Of a stretch of DNA of 64,000 bases, positions 13,699 through 25,463 are shown piece after piece. A program made the position numbers and the translations under genes. The notes below the pieces were generated by a model, which ran no database searches, was not told the origin of the DNA, and worked only from the letters and a program-made list of their open reading frames with translations. The DNA is from Carallia brachiata (taxonomy: Eukaryota > Streptophyta > Magnoliopsida > Malpighiales > Rhizophoraceae), in contig JADCRB010000080.1 of assembly GCA_021464245.1 (NCBI GenBank), positions 1,125,860 through 1,189,859 of the forward strand, read 5' to 3'. The stretch's first letter is position 1. Every line of letters starts with the position of its first letter.

Positions 13699-14539
13699 CC
13701 TGGGATGATCCAAACTTTGTCCTTCTCAAGCAAATCACAGACAGAGTCCTACAAGTGAAAACCATTCTTATTAATAACGAAACAGCTTTTCCCCAAAGAA
13801 ACAGGACAAAAATTCTGCCAGTCAGTTGTCCTTTTCCCTACAAAGACCATTACAAATGCTATGCTGTACCACTTAAAACCCAGCAAAACATGTGTCAAGT
13901 ACCTTGATCATCCACAACACATATCGGTAAAAAAAACAACAACATCGGCGCTCAATTGCATCAGCAGTTGACAAAATCTATTACAATTAGAATCCATAAT
14001 TTGGCTGCTAATCACTCCTAACCCCAGTAAAAATTTCTCCACTCACGCACTATCAGTACATTTACAATAATAGGAGGAACAATTACCTAACAAAATCAGC
14101 AATTCCATTGGTTCTTTTCATTCCCAGAATTCCCCCCAACAAAATTAAGATTTTAAAAAAAAAAGCCAAAAGCAACTACTTTACTCCAATAATGAACACA
14201 AAAATAAAAGCATTGTTCTTAATAAAAATTAGAACAATTTCAAATTTCTCTTCAAAATGGAATGCAAAAAAAAAAAAAAAAAAACTACCAAAATATTCCA
14301 AACAGCCAATCCAATTTCTGCAGGTACCAAGAAAAACAAAAATCATATACCAGAAAACTTCTAGATTCTTCTAAATTCCAAACTTGCATTCCTCAATGTG
14401 CATTCCAAACAACAACAACCGCATGAGTCAGACAACCACAAACCCTAAATTCCGCAAACACCAAAAAAAAAAAAAAAACAAAAAAAGCAAAACTGTACGC
14501 ACGGAATGTAGACGGAGAAAACGGGAAAATGCACGATAC

Positions 14540-14720
14540 CTGACAGATCGTAAACGGAGGCGGACGCCGAGAGATCGGCGAGACGAGAAAATCACGGAAG
14601 AACAACCATTCCTGAAGTTTTCTTTTTGAAGATCAAGAAAATGCAGAAAGAAACCGCCAAGAAAGAGATCTGTGCCCCCCAAGAGAAAAATACTACTACC
14701 AGTAGTGTGGGACCGAAATT
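14540..14720 (-). other. Probable kinesin 5' UTR exon and promoter edge
   Basis: On the minus strand a donor CAG/GTATCG at 14540/14539 can pair with the acceptor before 13748, in whose exon the start codon lies. The block is more GC-rich and pyrimidine-rich on the coding strand than its flanks. The upstream limit near 14720 is a guess. Confidence 0.45.
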
Positions 14721-15617
14721 TCAAATTAAATTCGCATTATTAAAAAAAAATAAAAGAAAATTTCAAAATAAATCTTCTTCTTGAATTAAAATATATTTAT
14801 AATTATATATGTGTGTGTTTTTTTTTTTAAAAAATATTTGAAGTTTTGGTTTCTTTCTCTGTGGTGTGCCTTCCAAGAAACGATGTAGGAGAAGTACAAT
14901 AGAAAATTAGAAAAGAGAAGGGCAAGGAAAAGGAAAAGAGAGAAAAAAATTATTTTTTTTAGTTTAATTTTCCCTCTCTGTTATTTGGACTATTGGGACT
15001 GGTCCCACCCACCCCTGGATTTGGAGGAATGCTTGTGAGCTTTTTGCCATATCAGCATTTTTTGTTTTTTCATAAGTTTCCTTAACAAACAAACAAACAA
15101 ACAGACAAATGCATTTTTTTTTCTTTTTTTTAGATATTAGGAAAAGTAATTGAAAGAGTTAAAAATATTTGAGATATAAACTCGCCGGCAAATGCCTTTT
15201 TGTTTTTTTGAAATTCCCCTCTCTGATGTAAAATCTTTTCCCATTGGACCTTGGAGGCAGAAATTTTTAGTATTAAAGACGAAATTAGAGAAGTTTGAAA
15301 CCCTCCTCTCTAAAAATGGCCCAGTAATTTTAGCATTTGGATATAGGCCATTTTGGGCTTTCATGACCATTTTGTACTTTCATGATCATCTGTGTACATT
15401 TTCTTACGTTAATGTTAGAATATGACACTGATGAGAATAGTTTATTATTGTTTAATTAGAGATTTTAAGTTCGATTTTAAAAAATATAATTACGTTGAAT
15501 ATTTGTTACAAAATCTTTACCATCCACGTGATCCCACTAAGATCTGTCTGAATTAGTCAACTTTTAAATTGAATACCAAGCAGTTCTAAACAAAAAAAAA
15601 TGTTAGCATACGAAATC

Positions 15618-15790
15618 ACCAAAAGTTGTGGCCTAACGGTAATAGTATTTTTCGTTGTCAGGCCAAGTCTTGAGTTTAATGTTTATCGAGACAATCGGTG
15701 AGGTTAAACTTACATTCGAGTCTAGTATAAGTCATACCATAATTATTTGTATTGTCCACATCCACTTTAGACTATAGTACAATACTCTCT
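15618..15790 (+). repeat. Possible tRNA-related SINE remnant
   Basis: The start 'gtggcctaacggtaat' resembles a pol III A box, and 'gagtttaatgtttatc' about 45 bases on could be a decayed B box. No target duplication or poly tail was identified, so this is a weak call. Confidence 0.3.
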
Positions 15791-17224
15791 AACAGGATAA
15801 ATTTGAATATCATTCTCGCTTTCTTATTTTATTTACCCAAAAAAAAGAAAAAAAAGGTTTGCATACGCTTAACACGGTGAAGAGATAAATAATTCTGTAA
15901 GCTCTCGTTCATGCGTAAGCCAGAGAGAGCAGGTTAGAGAGCGACTGAAAGACGGAGAGAGACAGAGATAGAGAAAGGGATATAAACAAATCCACAAGAG
16001 AAGGATTTAAAAAAGATCTTCCTTAATTAATGGATTCATAGGTAACGGGTTAAATAAAAACTTTTGAATTAACAGCCAATTAAATTATACATCAAATTTA
16101 ATAGTTATAATTTAATAGATATAAGTATAAAAATTTTATTTATGCATTATAGTTTTATCCTTTCGATAATATTAAAATAATTATACAATATATTTTATGG
16201 TATTTAATATCTTTTATATTTTTAAAAAATTTTAATTATCCAACAATCATAAGATATATGATATATTTAATATTTCAATATATCTCATATATTTAACATC
16301 TTATGGTATATTTTTTTCTTATAATTATTTAATCTTATTTAAAAAATTTCAATGACCATTTCTCTTACATTAAAATGTGTCGATGCTAAAACCTTCCTTG
16401 CAGTTTTTCTCACAAACACATGCATTCCAAACGTCTATATTTACAAACGGAGAAAGTGGAGGAATCCATATAAGCACCTGACATGGTGTGTTGCTCAAAG
16501 TCTCATTCTCAGCCGGCGATCATCGCTCAGGTCTAAAGCTGAACAAGTCGTCCTCTCCATTGTCCGCAGTGCCACCTGCACGATGTGCCTCATCATCACC
16601 CTTTTTTTTATTATTAATTAATTAATTACAATTAAAATTTAAAATGAAAAATTTTAACGTAGAGATAATTTTAATACTAATTAAGTGTGTGATTATTATT
16701 AAGATATTATGTGTGATTTGTTGTATTAAATATTTTATGTTAAAAAAATAAAAAGTAAATAATTTATAAAAAAAATAACTCATAATTTAATATTTTAAAA
16801 TTTTAAATTAAATATACTGTTAAACTATAAATCTATTATTTATTCAAACTCTTGTCCTATTTCTCACCGTTTTAAACTCTCGCGTTTTTATAAGTAATAT
16901 TAAAGCCTACAGTGATGAGTATGACGAAAGGTAATTCTTATAATGCTGCCCCGTGTATTTTCTTACAAATAGTATTAGAGTTGATAGTTTGACAAGGACG
17001 AGTAACGACAGTGCAGCCTCTGCGTAGCCAAGATTAATTCTTGAAATATTTTGAAACAGGACTCTAGATTTGTCCTCGATTTAAACTCCCGCATTTTCGT
17101 ACAATTATACTTTTGCTTCAAAAGATACTACACTAGCATGCCGGGAGAGTGGTAAATTTAGTCAACCATAAATCATGTGGGTAAACTTCATACAAAGCCA
17201 ACTATTAAAGTCAATCAAGATATG

Positions 17225-17535
17225 AGTCCCTTGGAGTAAATAGAAAAGTGAGGAAATGAGAAGAAAAGAAAATAAAATAAAGAGAAAATAAAGTTAGTTA
17301 GAGTTGTAGAAAAAGTGAAGAGAATGAAAGTACGATGAAAGAAAAAGTAAATAGTAATTTGTGAAAAAAAATGAAAAGAAAATAAAATTGTTTGAAGTGA
17401 TAAAAAATAAAAAGAAATAAAGTATGGTGAAAGAAAAAATGAATAGTAATTTGTGAGAGAAAAAATAAAAAGAAAATAAAATTGTTTAGAATAGTGTAGA
17501 AAGTGAGAAAAAAGAAATATAAGAAAGAAAAATAC
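17225..17535. repeat. Purine-rich tandem repeat, period about 92 bp
   Basis: A unit that includes 'aatagtaatttgtga' and 'agaaaataaaattgttt' occurs twice in full with a spacing of 92 bp (compare 17331 and 17423). Partial units lie at both ends. The strand is almost pyrimidine-free. The long minus-strand ORFs here come from this bias, not from a gene. Confidence 0.75.
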
Positions 17536-18174
17536 ATTATAATAATTATTTTTTTTTTCTCTCATCTCCTTTTTCTCGCACAACAAACACACCCTTACTG
17601 CTAGCCCGTCTAATTTGTTAGTTGACCATGAAAATTCCAAGTATCCACATGCATGCGTGGTGAAAGATATTTCGTAAGTAGAGAACAATTATACTTGCTT
17701 TGATTTGCAAGAATAAGAGTAATATTTGAGGACTAAGTTTTGTCCATATGGCACTGATGCGCGTGTCCCTTTGTAATTGACGAAAGTTTTTACTCCATGT
17801 AGGCTTCATCTCACTCCCTTCTCACAGGGGGCTTTGCCTACCCTTCTACAAACTAAAAAAAAAAAAAAAAAAACAGTAATATCTAACATTGCCTTTTTTA
17901 TCACGACAAATGAAAAACAATAAAATAGTTTCACTGCAAGTAATTAATGAAATTTGTTACATAGATATAGCCTTTTTGACACATAAAGAATATATATATT
18001 TTTTTAAATTGAGAGATTGTCGAGAAGGTCTTGCTCCATCAAAATAAATTGAGACATGACTTTCTAATTGAGAGCCTGTCCCTCCATCTTTTCTTTAATT
18101 AATGTTCTTTTTAAGTTTAAAATATGAATCACATAATGTTAAGTTCACGAAAAAAAATATTTGTAAATAAACCA

Positions 18175-18620
18175 GTATAATCAAAATCGAACCAGACCAG
18201 TCGGTTCAACCGGTTGGACCGGTGACCGGTCCTAGGTTCGGTCCGGTTTAGGCATAAAAAGGGAGGGCTGACCGGACCGGTCAAAACCGGTCAAAAATCG
18301 GTCAAAAACCGAACCGGTCGGACCGGTTTAGAATTGAATCAAAAATTTTTAAATTATAATTTGACATCATTGTTTACTTAAATTATAATTTGACCTTTAA
18401 CTATACTTAAAATTTCAATTTAGTCCAAAATTTAATCAAATTTTTCAATTTAATCGTTAAAACTAAAAAAATGAATATTTAATCATTATTTATAAATATT
18501 ATTTTTTTAATTACATTTATAAATATATATATTATTAAATACCAGTTTAACCGGTTGAACCGGTTGAATCTTTACTCACTAATATTTTCAGTTCAATAAC
18601 CAGTCCAGTTCTGACAACCT
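18175..18620. mobile_element. CCGGTT-rich non-autonomous repeat, copy 1
   Basis: Clusters of 'aaccggttgaaccggt'-like motifs flank an AT-rich core. The reverse complement of this block resembles 45105-45470 over most of its length, including 'tatttaataat' and 'caaattataattt' segments in the same order. Two related copies in opposite orientation indicate a dispersed element. The class is unknown and there is no coding capacity. Confidence 0.6.
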
Positions 18621-19399
18621 TAAAATAAACAGGAATATCGAACTAAGGAAATCTAATGCGGTAAAACTAAAACAGTGTCTAAGAACTTGCTTGGATTGAT
18701 GGAAGGTAGAGAGAGGAAAAAGATTTTGGGCTGGAAGTGGAAGGGAGAGCGGCTTGAGAATGGGGATTGTAAGAAAATAAATGTGGGATAACAAAAATAA
18801 ATAAATGAAAATAAATGTGGAACCCAGAAAATTTTTCTTTGGACCTAATAATTCCCCTAAAAATGGTGGGAAGGTTATGCCAACTGCCTCTTTTTTCTTA
18901 TATTTTTAGATTTTAAACTTCGGAAATGAGTCTAATGACTAAATTATCTTTATTCTAATTTTTTTAATTATTTTTATAAAAATAAATTTAATATCATAAT
19001 ACATATTTTTTTTTATTTTTTTATTTAGTTATAAAATTTATAAAATTCTTCCTCACATTACTCTTTCCTTTTTAATAAAAAAAATTTCACCTCTAATTTT
19101 TCTCACCCAATTTTTGGTTTTTCCCTCATTTTTCTCTTTTTTTCTTTAATTCAAGCAGGGTGTGTGCTCTCTGGTTTTTTTTTTCGGAACGGCGAAAACG
19201 AAAACGGCAGATCAAGAGGATAATACGCCGTCGGATCCGATCACAATATAATTGATAATGAACCACAAAAATCAAACAGTTTCAAATCGGGTCAGACCCA
19301 CCGGTGAAGACAGCAACGCCGAATAGTCAAAGCATTTTCCGGCGAAGTCTTACGCTCACTATTGGACAGTGGGCTATAAAGGGACCAATTTGAATTGAA

Positions 19400-20406
19400 T
19401 ATATTCCCAAGAAGCTTATTCTCTATTTAAAAACCCTAACTTTCCATCATAAAATTTTCGCGAGAAAATGAACTGCCAAACGCCACAATTGCTTCTCTCT
19501 GCTGGGGTTCAACCTGCTTGATTGAGGTATCATTCAAGCTTTCAAATTTCCTGTTTTTGTATGGGTCTTTATGCACTGTTTGGATGCTAAGAAAACTAGG
19601 AAAGGAGAGAAAGTTTGGATTTTTACTTGATGGGTAGTGCTTATTTGCTGTCAGTAATGCATGTTGGGCTCAGATAAGTTCACCCATTAGCAATGTTGAA
19701 TTGTTTGGGTTGGGTTTTAGATTGAACAGTTCATTGATTTCTCCTTTCTTAAATAATGGTTTGATGGCCAGCCCTTCCTGTTATCCTTCCTGTTATCTTT
19801 GATTGTATGTGGGAAGAGGTTTGTGTTTGTTTTTCTATGTTTTTGTTATCATTATTTCTGGAATTTAATTCAGTGATGCTTAGTTTTTTGTGTTGTTTGA
19901 TGGGTTTTATTTGCATGTTTGTTTGAGTGAGTCTTTAGAGTTGGTTACCATTTGATGTTTTAAACTTCTAATGCTCTGAGAATCTCTTGCATTTCGAGGG
20001 TTTTGCATTATTGGTAAGCTTGTTGCATCACGGTTTTATTGAATGGCTGCATATACAAGCATCAGAGTCTGTCCGTGTGAAATTCTGATGGGAATAAATT
20101 AGTCGGTAAGTACATGTATTTAGAATCTTTCTCTCTATTTTTTCTCTTTGATGTGTTTGAAGTAACTGAATTCTGTGTGAGTTTATGGTATCAAGTAGTG
20201 AGATTTTGCATTTTATTTTAGCCTGACAATTGGCCTAAGAGTCTTCTGTTTTTTATATGGTTTTTACTTTTCAGAGAAGATCCTTGGATTTTGTTTTAAA
20301 TATGTCCGGTACAATTGCTTTTCACAGTGAAGTAATCCATCTTTAGTTTGCAGCTATTTCCCCCTATGCCTGGCTTTTCCAGGAAAATCCCGAATGATAC
20401 AAGAAA
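19400..20406 (+). other. 5' UTR with introns upstream of carrier gene
   Basis: A GC-richer block around 19400-19526 ends in a plausible donor, GAG/GTATCA at 19526/19527. A plausible acceptor is TTTGCAG at 20347-20353, giving a last leader segment starting at 20354. Further leader exons in between are possible (for example around 20040-20105). Confidence 0.45.
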
Positions 20407-23400
20407 ATGTCTGGACACAAAAAGCCTCCCAGAAGCGGTCAATCGTCAATTACATACACGCAGAACAGATTTGATCGGGCAACGTTTTCTCAAGCAGATT
20501 TTTACCACGAAAGACATCATCCAAGCATCTCTGGCGGCAAAAAGGAAAGTTGCAAATATTTTGAACCAAAGTCCCCTAAGATACTGAGTACAACAGAACT
20601 TATTTCAGCAGTAGGGAAGATATGGGATCTTGTAAATCCTCCTGCTGTTTTTAAAACCAACGCAAAACTGAACCAAAATGATTGTGGTTGCCAGAAGAAT
20701 TGTCTCTTGGGTAATCTTTGTAGGGAAGAAGTTGGTGGGATACTTACTTTAAACTCTGCTTGTGAAGATTACTCCATTGATGCAAGGACCTCTAGCCCAA
20801 CTCCACCAGCAATGCAGAACAAGTTTGAGCTTCTTAAAATAAGCCAGAAAATGCCCTCATTTGAACCTTGTGGTGAAAATTATGTTCGTTCATTATTCAG
20901 GCAGTTTTCCAAAGGAGCCGTTAACTTGCCAAAAGAATCCTGGAAGGAAAGGAGGCTTGAAAGCATAGGAATCCTAAATGAATTAGAAAAGACAGGTAGA
21001 TGGGTGAAAGAAAGAATTCCTGCTAAATCTCAACATTTGGTTCCTGAGGTTGAGAAAGCGAATTTCAGCAAAAACTGTACTCCAGAGGTTGTAACTAGTG
21101 GTGCGAGTGACTGCAATTCTGGATACACAGCCAACCTTCCACATCCAGACAGTTCATTGAAATCAAAAGAAGCATTGGTATGCACCATGACTTGCGCGGG
21201 AATTGAGAATGCGATGACCAGCTCTTTGTGCTTTGACTACTTCCTTGGGGATCTCCAAGAAAGTAATGTAAACAATAGCATTTCACCGGCATCATCTTCT
21301 AGTCTTTGTGTGGATTACCATATTGAATATTTAGGTCCATGTAGGAGCACATATGAAAGCTTCCAACGTGAAGCCAATGATTACAAAGTACGTGACGCCA
21401 ATGATTACAAAGTATCAAAAAGTACAAGAGGACAACTTCAGGACACTATCAGTCAGGATAGAAATCGATTGGAGATCCACACATCAGCGTGTGAAAGACC
21501 TCATCATGCCCTTGCTAAGCAGGAGCATGCTTTTGCAGGTGCATTAGCTGGAGTTTTTGTAAGCCTTTGTTTACATCCTGTTGATACTCTAAAGACGGTC
21601 ATTCAATCATGTCATGCGGGGCAGAGGTCTATCTTCTGCATTGGAAAATCGATTGTTTCTGAAAGAGGTAAGATCTGGAATTTGAAACTGAAGATTGTGC
21701 TGGCAGTAGTCTATAAAGCTTGTTCTCCTAGATGAGACTGCTGCAATGGTTTAATGTAGATTGACCAAGATGCAATTTTCAGGTATAACTGGGCTTTATC
21801 GTGGTATTGCTAGCAATATTGCTTCTTCAGCTCCAATTTCTGCCATTTACACTTTCACCTATGAATCAGTCAAAGGATCATTGCTTCCTCTTTTCCCTAA
21901 GGTAGCACATATTTCACTCTATCAAACTCTCTTGTTCTTTTTACCTTGTTTTTGCTCTCTCTGTTGTGTAGGGCATAATTGGACAGGTGTTGGAATCGGT
22001 TGCTTTTTTTTACAGCTTTTTGCCCTTTGAATGACATAATGACTTCAATTTTGCAGGACTATTGTTTTTTGGCCCATTGCATTGCAGGTGGCTGTGCAAG
22101 CATTGCAACATCCACTGTTTTCACTCCCAGTGAACGTGTGAAGCAGCAGATGCAAATTGGTTCCCGCTATCGTAATTGCTGGTATACTTTTGAGATCCTG
22201 ATTCAATCTGAAGTAACCATGTTCTCTGTTCTTTGCTTTATATGGGGCCTTGTTAGGTCTTTGCAGTTGGAGTAGTGGTGCCTGTCCCTTTTCTCAGAGG
22301 GTGTAATCTGTTTATTCTTCTAGCTGCTTGTTTTTCTTCTGGGTTGTTGATCTTAATAATATCGTTCCTTTGTTAATTGCATGTCCTTTAAGGAAGGCAC
22401 TTATTGGAATAATTGCCCATGGTGGCCTCCCATCACTATATGCTGGCTGGGGAGCTGTTCTTTGTCGAAATGTTCCACACTCGATCATCAAGGTTAGCTC
22501 TTTCTATATATGCCACGCTGTACTGTTGTGTATTTTATACATATACGGACATGGCATATTTCATTGGAAATTTTAAAAATTAGATCGAACTTTTTGGAGC
22601 TTAAGATTGATTATTATTTAGCCTGCCGAGAAGAAAGTCGCTAATATGGCAAACAATGTAGAAGGAAATGTTATATTTAGCAGCTTTACGCCTTAAATTT
22701 AGTGCCTAAAATATTTTATTCTCTGACCCATCTGTCGTTTGTTCTGCTTCCTGATTCAACATGTGATTTTGAGTATACGCATGTTATTGATATTGCAGTT
22801 TTACACTTATGAAAGCTTGAAGCCATTGATGTTGTCCCCACAGAGTTCCACTGCTGCACCCAATGCTGTACAAACGGTTTGTCCATCTTCATTCTCACTT
22901 TTTACCTCATGGTTTGATGTTTTAGCTTTCACCTTGATCTGGCTGCTTGGCAGCTTGCTTGTGCAGATATCTTAGGTTATCTGATTCCTTCAGGAAGGTT
23001 ATGCTAAGTTGATTTTCCTTTGCTGCAGTTATTCTGTGGAGGATTAGCGGGATCCACTGCCGCTTTATTTACAACGCCTTTTGATGTGGTCAAAACAAGG
23101 CTCCAGACACAGGTTCGTAAGCTCATCACATTTTCTCATGGAGACTTTGCATAATCCTTAAATTTATAGATGAATACCATCTAGCCATATCATGATATCT
23201 CAGTAAAATGTACATATCATGTCCCTGTTTATCCTATTATCCATTCATGAACGATTAAGTTGAAGCTTTGTCTATTCTCGGGATCCAGAATAGACGAATA
23301 GTTTGTTAAAAAAGCCTGATGCTTGCCATGATTAAGTTTAATTGTATGGAATTTTCGTCGTAACAAAAAAGAACCAACATTAAGAGGTGAGATATTATTT

Positions 23401-23997
23401 TGCAGATCCCTGGATCCACAAGCAAGTATAGAGGTGCATTTCATGCCCTTGAAGATATAGGCAAGAATGAAGGTTTGAAGGGCCTTTACAGGTATAGGCT
23501 ACTTTGGATGTGTTTTTTCATTTATTAGAAAGAATAAATTTTCTGTGAGTCGATTTTTTCATTTAGTTTATTCTGCCAGCCAATGAAACTTGAAAGAAGC
23601 CATCTTGATAGATAATAAATTAAATAAGTAACTTTGTGTTGGCTGAAGCTGCATGATGTCGCAAAGTATTAGAAGAGTGCATTTCTTAATTTTGTTACTA
23701 TTTTTATCATTTTAGTATTTAAAGGCCTGATAAATTTGACAATTGAGAATTTTTAACTAGCAAGTAATTTTACCATGTGGAATTGATTGAGATACTTCGA
23801 GTGGTTATTTATGAATTTTGTTTTGATGCACTGAAGCTTGTAATTGGCAAGCATTTTCGCTATCCATGACAAGTGTTAAACTTATCTCCGTGACCAGGGG
23901 ATTGGTACCCAGATTGATTATGTACATGTCTCAAGGAGCACTGTTTTTCGCGTCATACGAAACCTTCAAAAGATTATTTTCTCTGGATGTGCTGTAA
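20407..23997 (+). CDS. Mitochondrial carrier family protein with long N-terminal extension
   Basis: A membrane transporter of the mitochondrial carrier family (SLC25 type); the substrate is not determinable here, though the sequence resembles the S-adenosylmethionine-carrier-like group. Exons: 20407-21667, 21783-21901, 22057-22181, 22393-22492, 22799-22876, 23029-23112, 23406-23491, 23898-23997; every phase agrees, giving 650 aa. The ATG at 20407 has an in-frame TGA four codons upstream, so the start is firm. Residues 1 to ~370 are a polar extension, all encoded in the first exon and without recognised domain. The carrier domain follows, with three repeats bearing PVDTLK, PSERVK and PFDVVK signatures and six expected transmembrane helices. 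Near residue 320 the motif ANDYKV is repeated. Carriers are normally ~300 aa, so half this protein is extra. Location could be mitochondrial or plastid inner envelope. Confidence 0.9.
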
Positions 23998-25383
23998 CTT
24001 TGATATTATTCACTAATTCAGCACATAGAAACTTGGAAGACCGTCTGACAGCGACAATTGCCAACAAAATAAGGAACATTGATGCCCTCATCCTCATCAC
24101 AGACGTCCATTTGCCATGCCTTTGTGATTATTCTGCAACACATGCACGAAGAATGAATTCACCTCCATAAGGCTGACCAGTGATTGGTAGCAATTCCGGC
24201 CCTCAAATCACAACTCGTGGTATTTAGTTTGGTATTGCTACTGCACACGGACTCATAGGGTCATGATGATCTAGGGAGGAATGTCTCTGGTCCGTGTCTC
24301 AATCCCAAAGTGACTTATCATCAACGCACCTTTGCATCTTCTTCACCTGAAATGACTGGAATGAAATGGAAAAGAAAAAATTGTATGAATTGTTGATACC
24401 TTGTAGAATGCGTGCTTGTAACGGACAACTTACCAACCAAGAGGGAGTTAGTGTTCAATTGAAATTGAAAATGTACTTCAACAAGATTCATTGAGTGTAA
24501 AAACGCTTCCCTTGAAGTGTTTATTGATTATATCCGATGGAGTGCAAGTTTTATGGCTGATGCACTGGCTATAAGAGCAACTCAAGGAGACAACGACTTG
24601 ATTGTGTGGTTTTGAGACTTTTAAGTCATGTTTTAGTTGACTCATTGGCTTACTAGTGGATTTCCTCACTAATGAATGAAGACATTTTCCTTTCTACATA
24701 CACACACAAACGCGCACACACCAAGAGAGCTGTAATTGGAAATGGATGAGTTTGTAGCGGTGGCTAAACCATACGATGAAGATTTAAGGACAAAGATTTT
24801 ATGCTTTTTAGTAGTCGTGGAACGTGGGGCTGTTTTTTTTTTTTTGACAGTCTCCCAAATATGTTAGTTATAATTCTTGTGGTGGAGATTGGTTTTTTTT
24901 ACTATTGACGTTTTCTTTTAATCATTTTTTATAACGTGAACTCACCACTCAAATACTGTCAAAATTGATCGAGTCTTCTTCATAACTAGTTTCATTGTTA
25001 ACAAGTTTGAAATTTAATATCATATACTCTACGTAAATTCTCTTTTATTAAGGGGCAGATAGTAGTGAGGATATTCAAATTTTAGTCATATAGAAGAAAA
25101 TACACTAAATCAACAAACAAACTACACCTTTGGATGGTACGGAGGGTCGTGTTTAACAATGTTTTTTTTTTTTTTTTTTTTGTGGTATTGTCATTTAAGA
25201 GAATATTTATCCCAGATAGAGACGAGGAGGCTGAAGTTTGGCAAGATGGCCGCTTAGACAACCCGAGTGGTTTGTCATTCCATAGGTCACAGAAACATAA
25301 TACAGTGTCATGCGTGCGGGTAGGATTTAAGGTCGATTGTAAATAATTTAATTAATATCAAATTACCACGGGTTAACATCCAG
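23998..25383. other. Carrier 3' UTR and intergenic DNA
   Basis: The first few hundred bases are probably the carrier 3' UTR, of moderate GC content. From about 24800 the sequence becomes AT-rich, with T homopolymers near 24833 and 25163. No gene is recognised. Confidence 0.5.
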
Positions 25384-25455
25384 GTCGTTGTAGTATAGTG
25401 GTGAGTATTCCCGCCTGTCACGCGGGCGACCCGGGTTCGATCCCCGGCAACGGCG
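25384..25455 (+). tRNA. tRNA-Asp (anticodon GTC)
   Basis: A 72-nt cloverleaf without intron. The acceptor stem pairs GTCGTTG (25384-25390) with CAACGGC (25448-25454), and the discriminator is G. The anticodon GTC is at 25417-25419 in a stem CCCGC/GCGGG. The A box TAGTATAGTGG and the B box GGTTCGATCCC (25434-25444) are intact. The 3' CCA is not encoded, as usual for nuclear genes. A T-rich pol III terminator follows at once. Confidence 0.97.
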
Positions 25456-25463
25456 TTCTTTTG
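25456..25463 (+). terminator. Pol III terminator of tRNA-Asp
   Basis: TTCTTTT begins directly after the discriminator base; the T4 run is a sufficient RNA polymerase III stop. Confidence 0.7.

Larger units (their letters stand above)
14740..19390. other. Intergenic region with dispersed repeats
   Basis: No protein-coding gene is recognised. It contains a possible tRNA-derived SINE remnant (15620-15780), purine-rich tandem repeats (17225-17535) and a CCGGTT-rich dispersed repeat (18175-18620). The rest is AT-rich. The carrier promoter presumably lies in the last few hundred bases. Confidence 0.5.

Noticed and set aside
13445..13907. Overlapping + strand ORFs with VCVCVC and RERERE runs
   Set aside because: Translations of the GT/GA microsatellite in the kinesin intron.
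17215..17688. 157-aa Phe/Leu-rich minus-strand ORF
   Set aside because: Produced by the purine-rich tandem repeat; composition is low-complexity and there is no start context or homologous motif.
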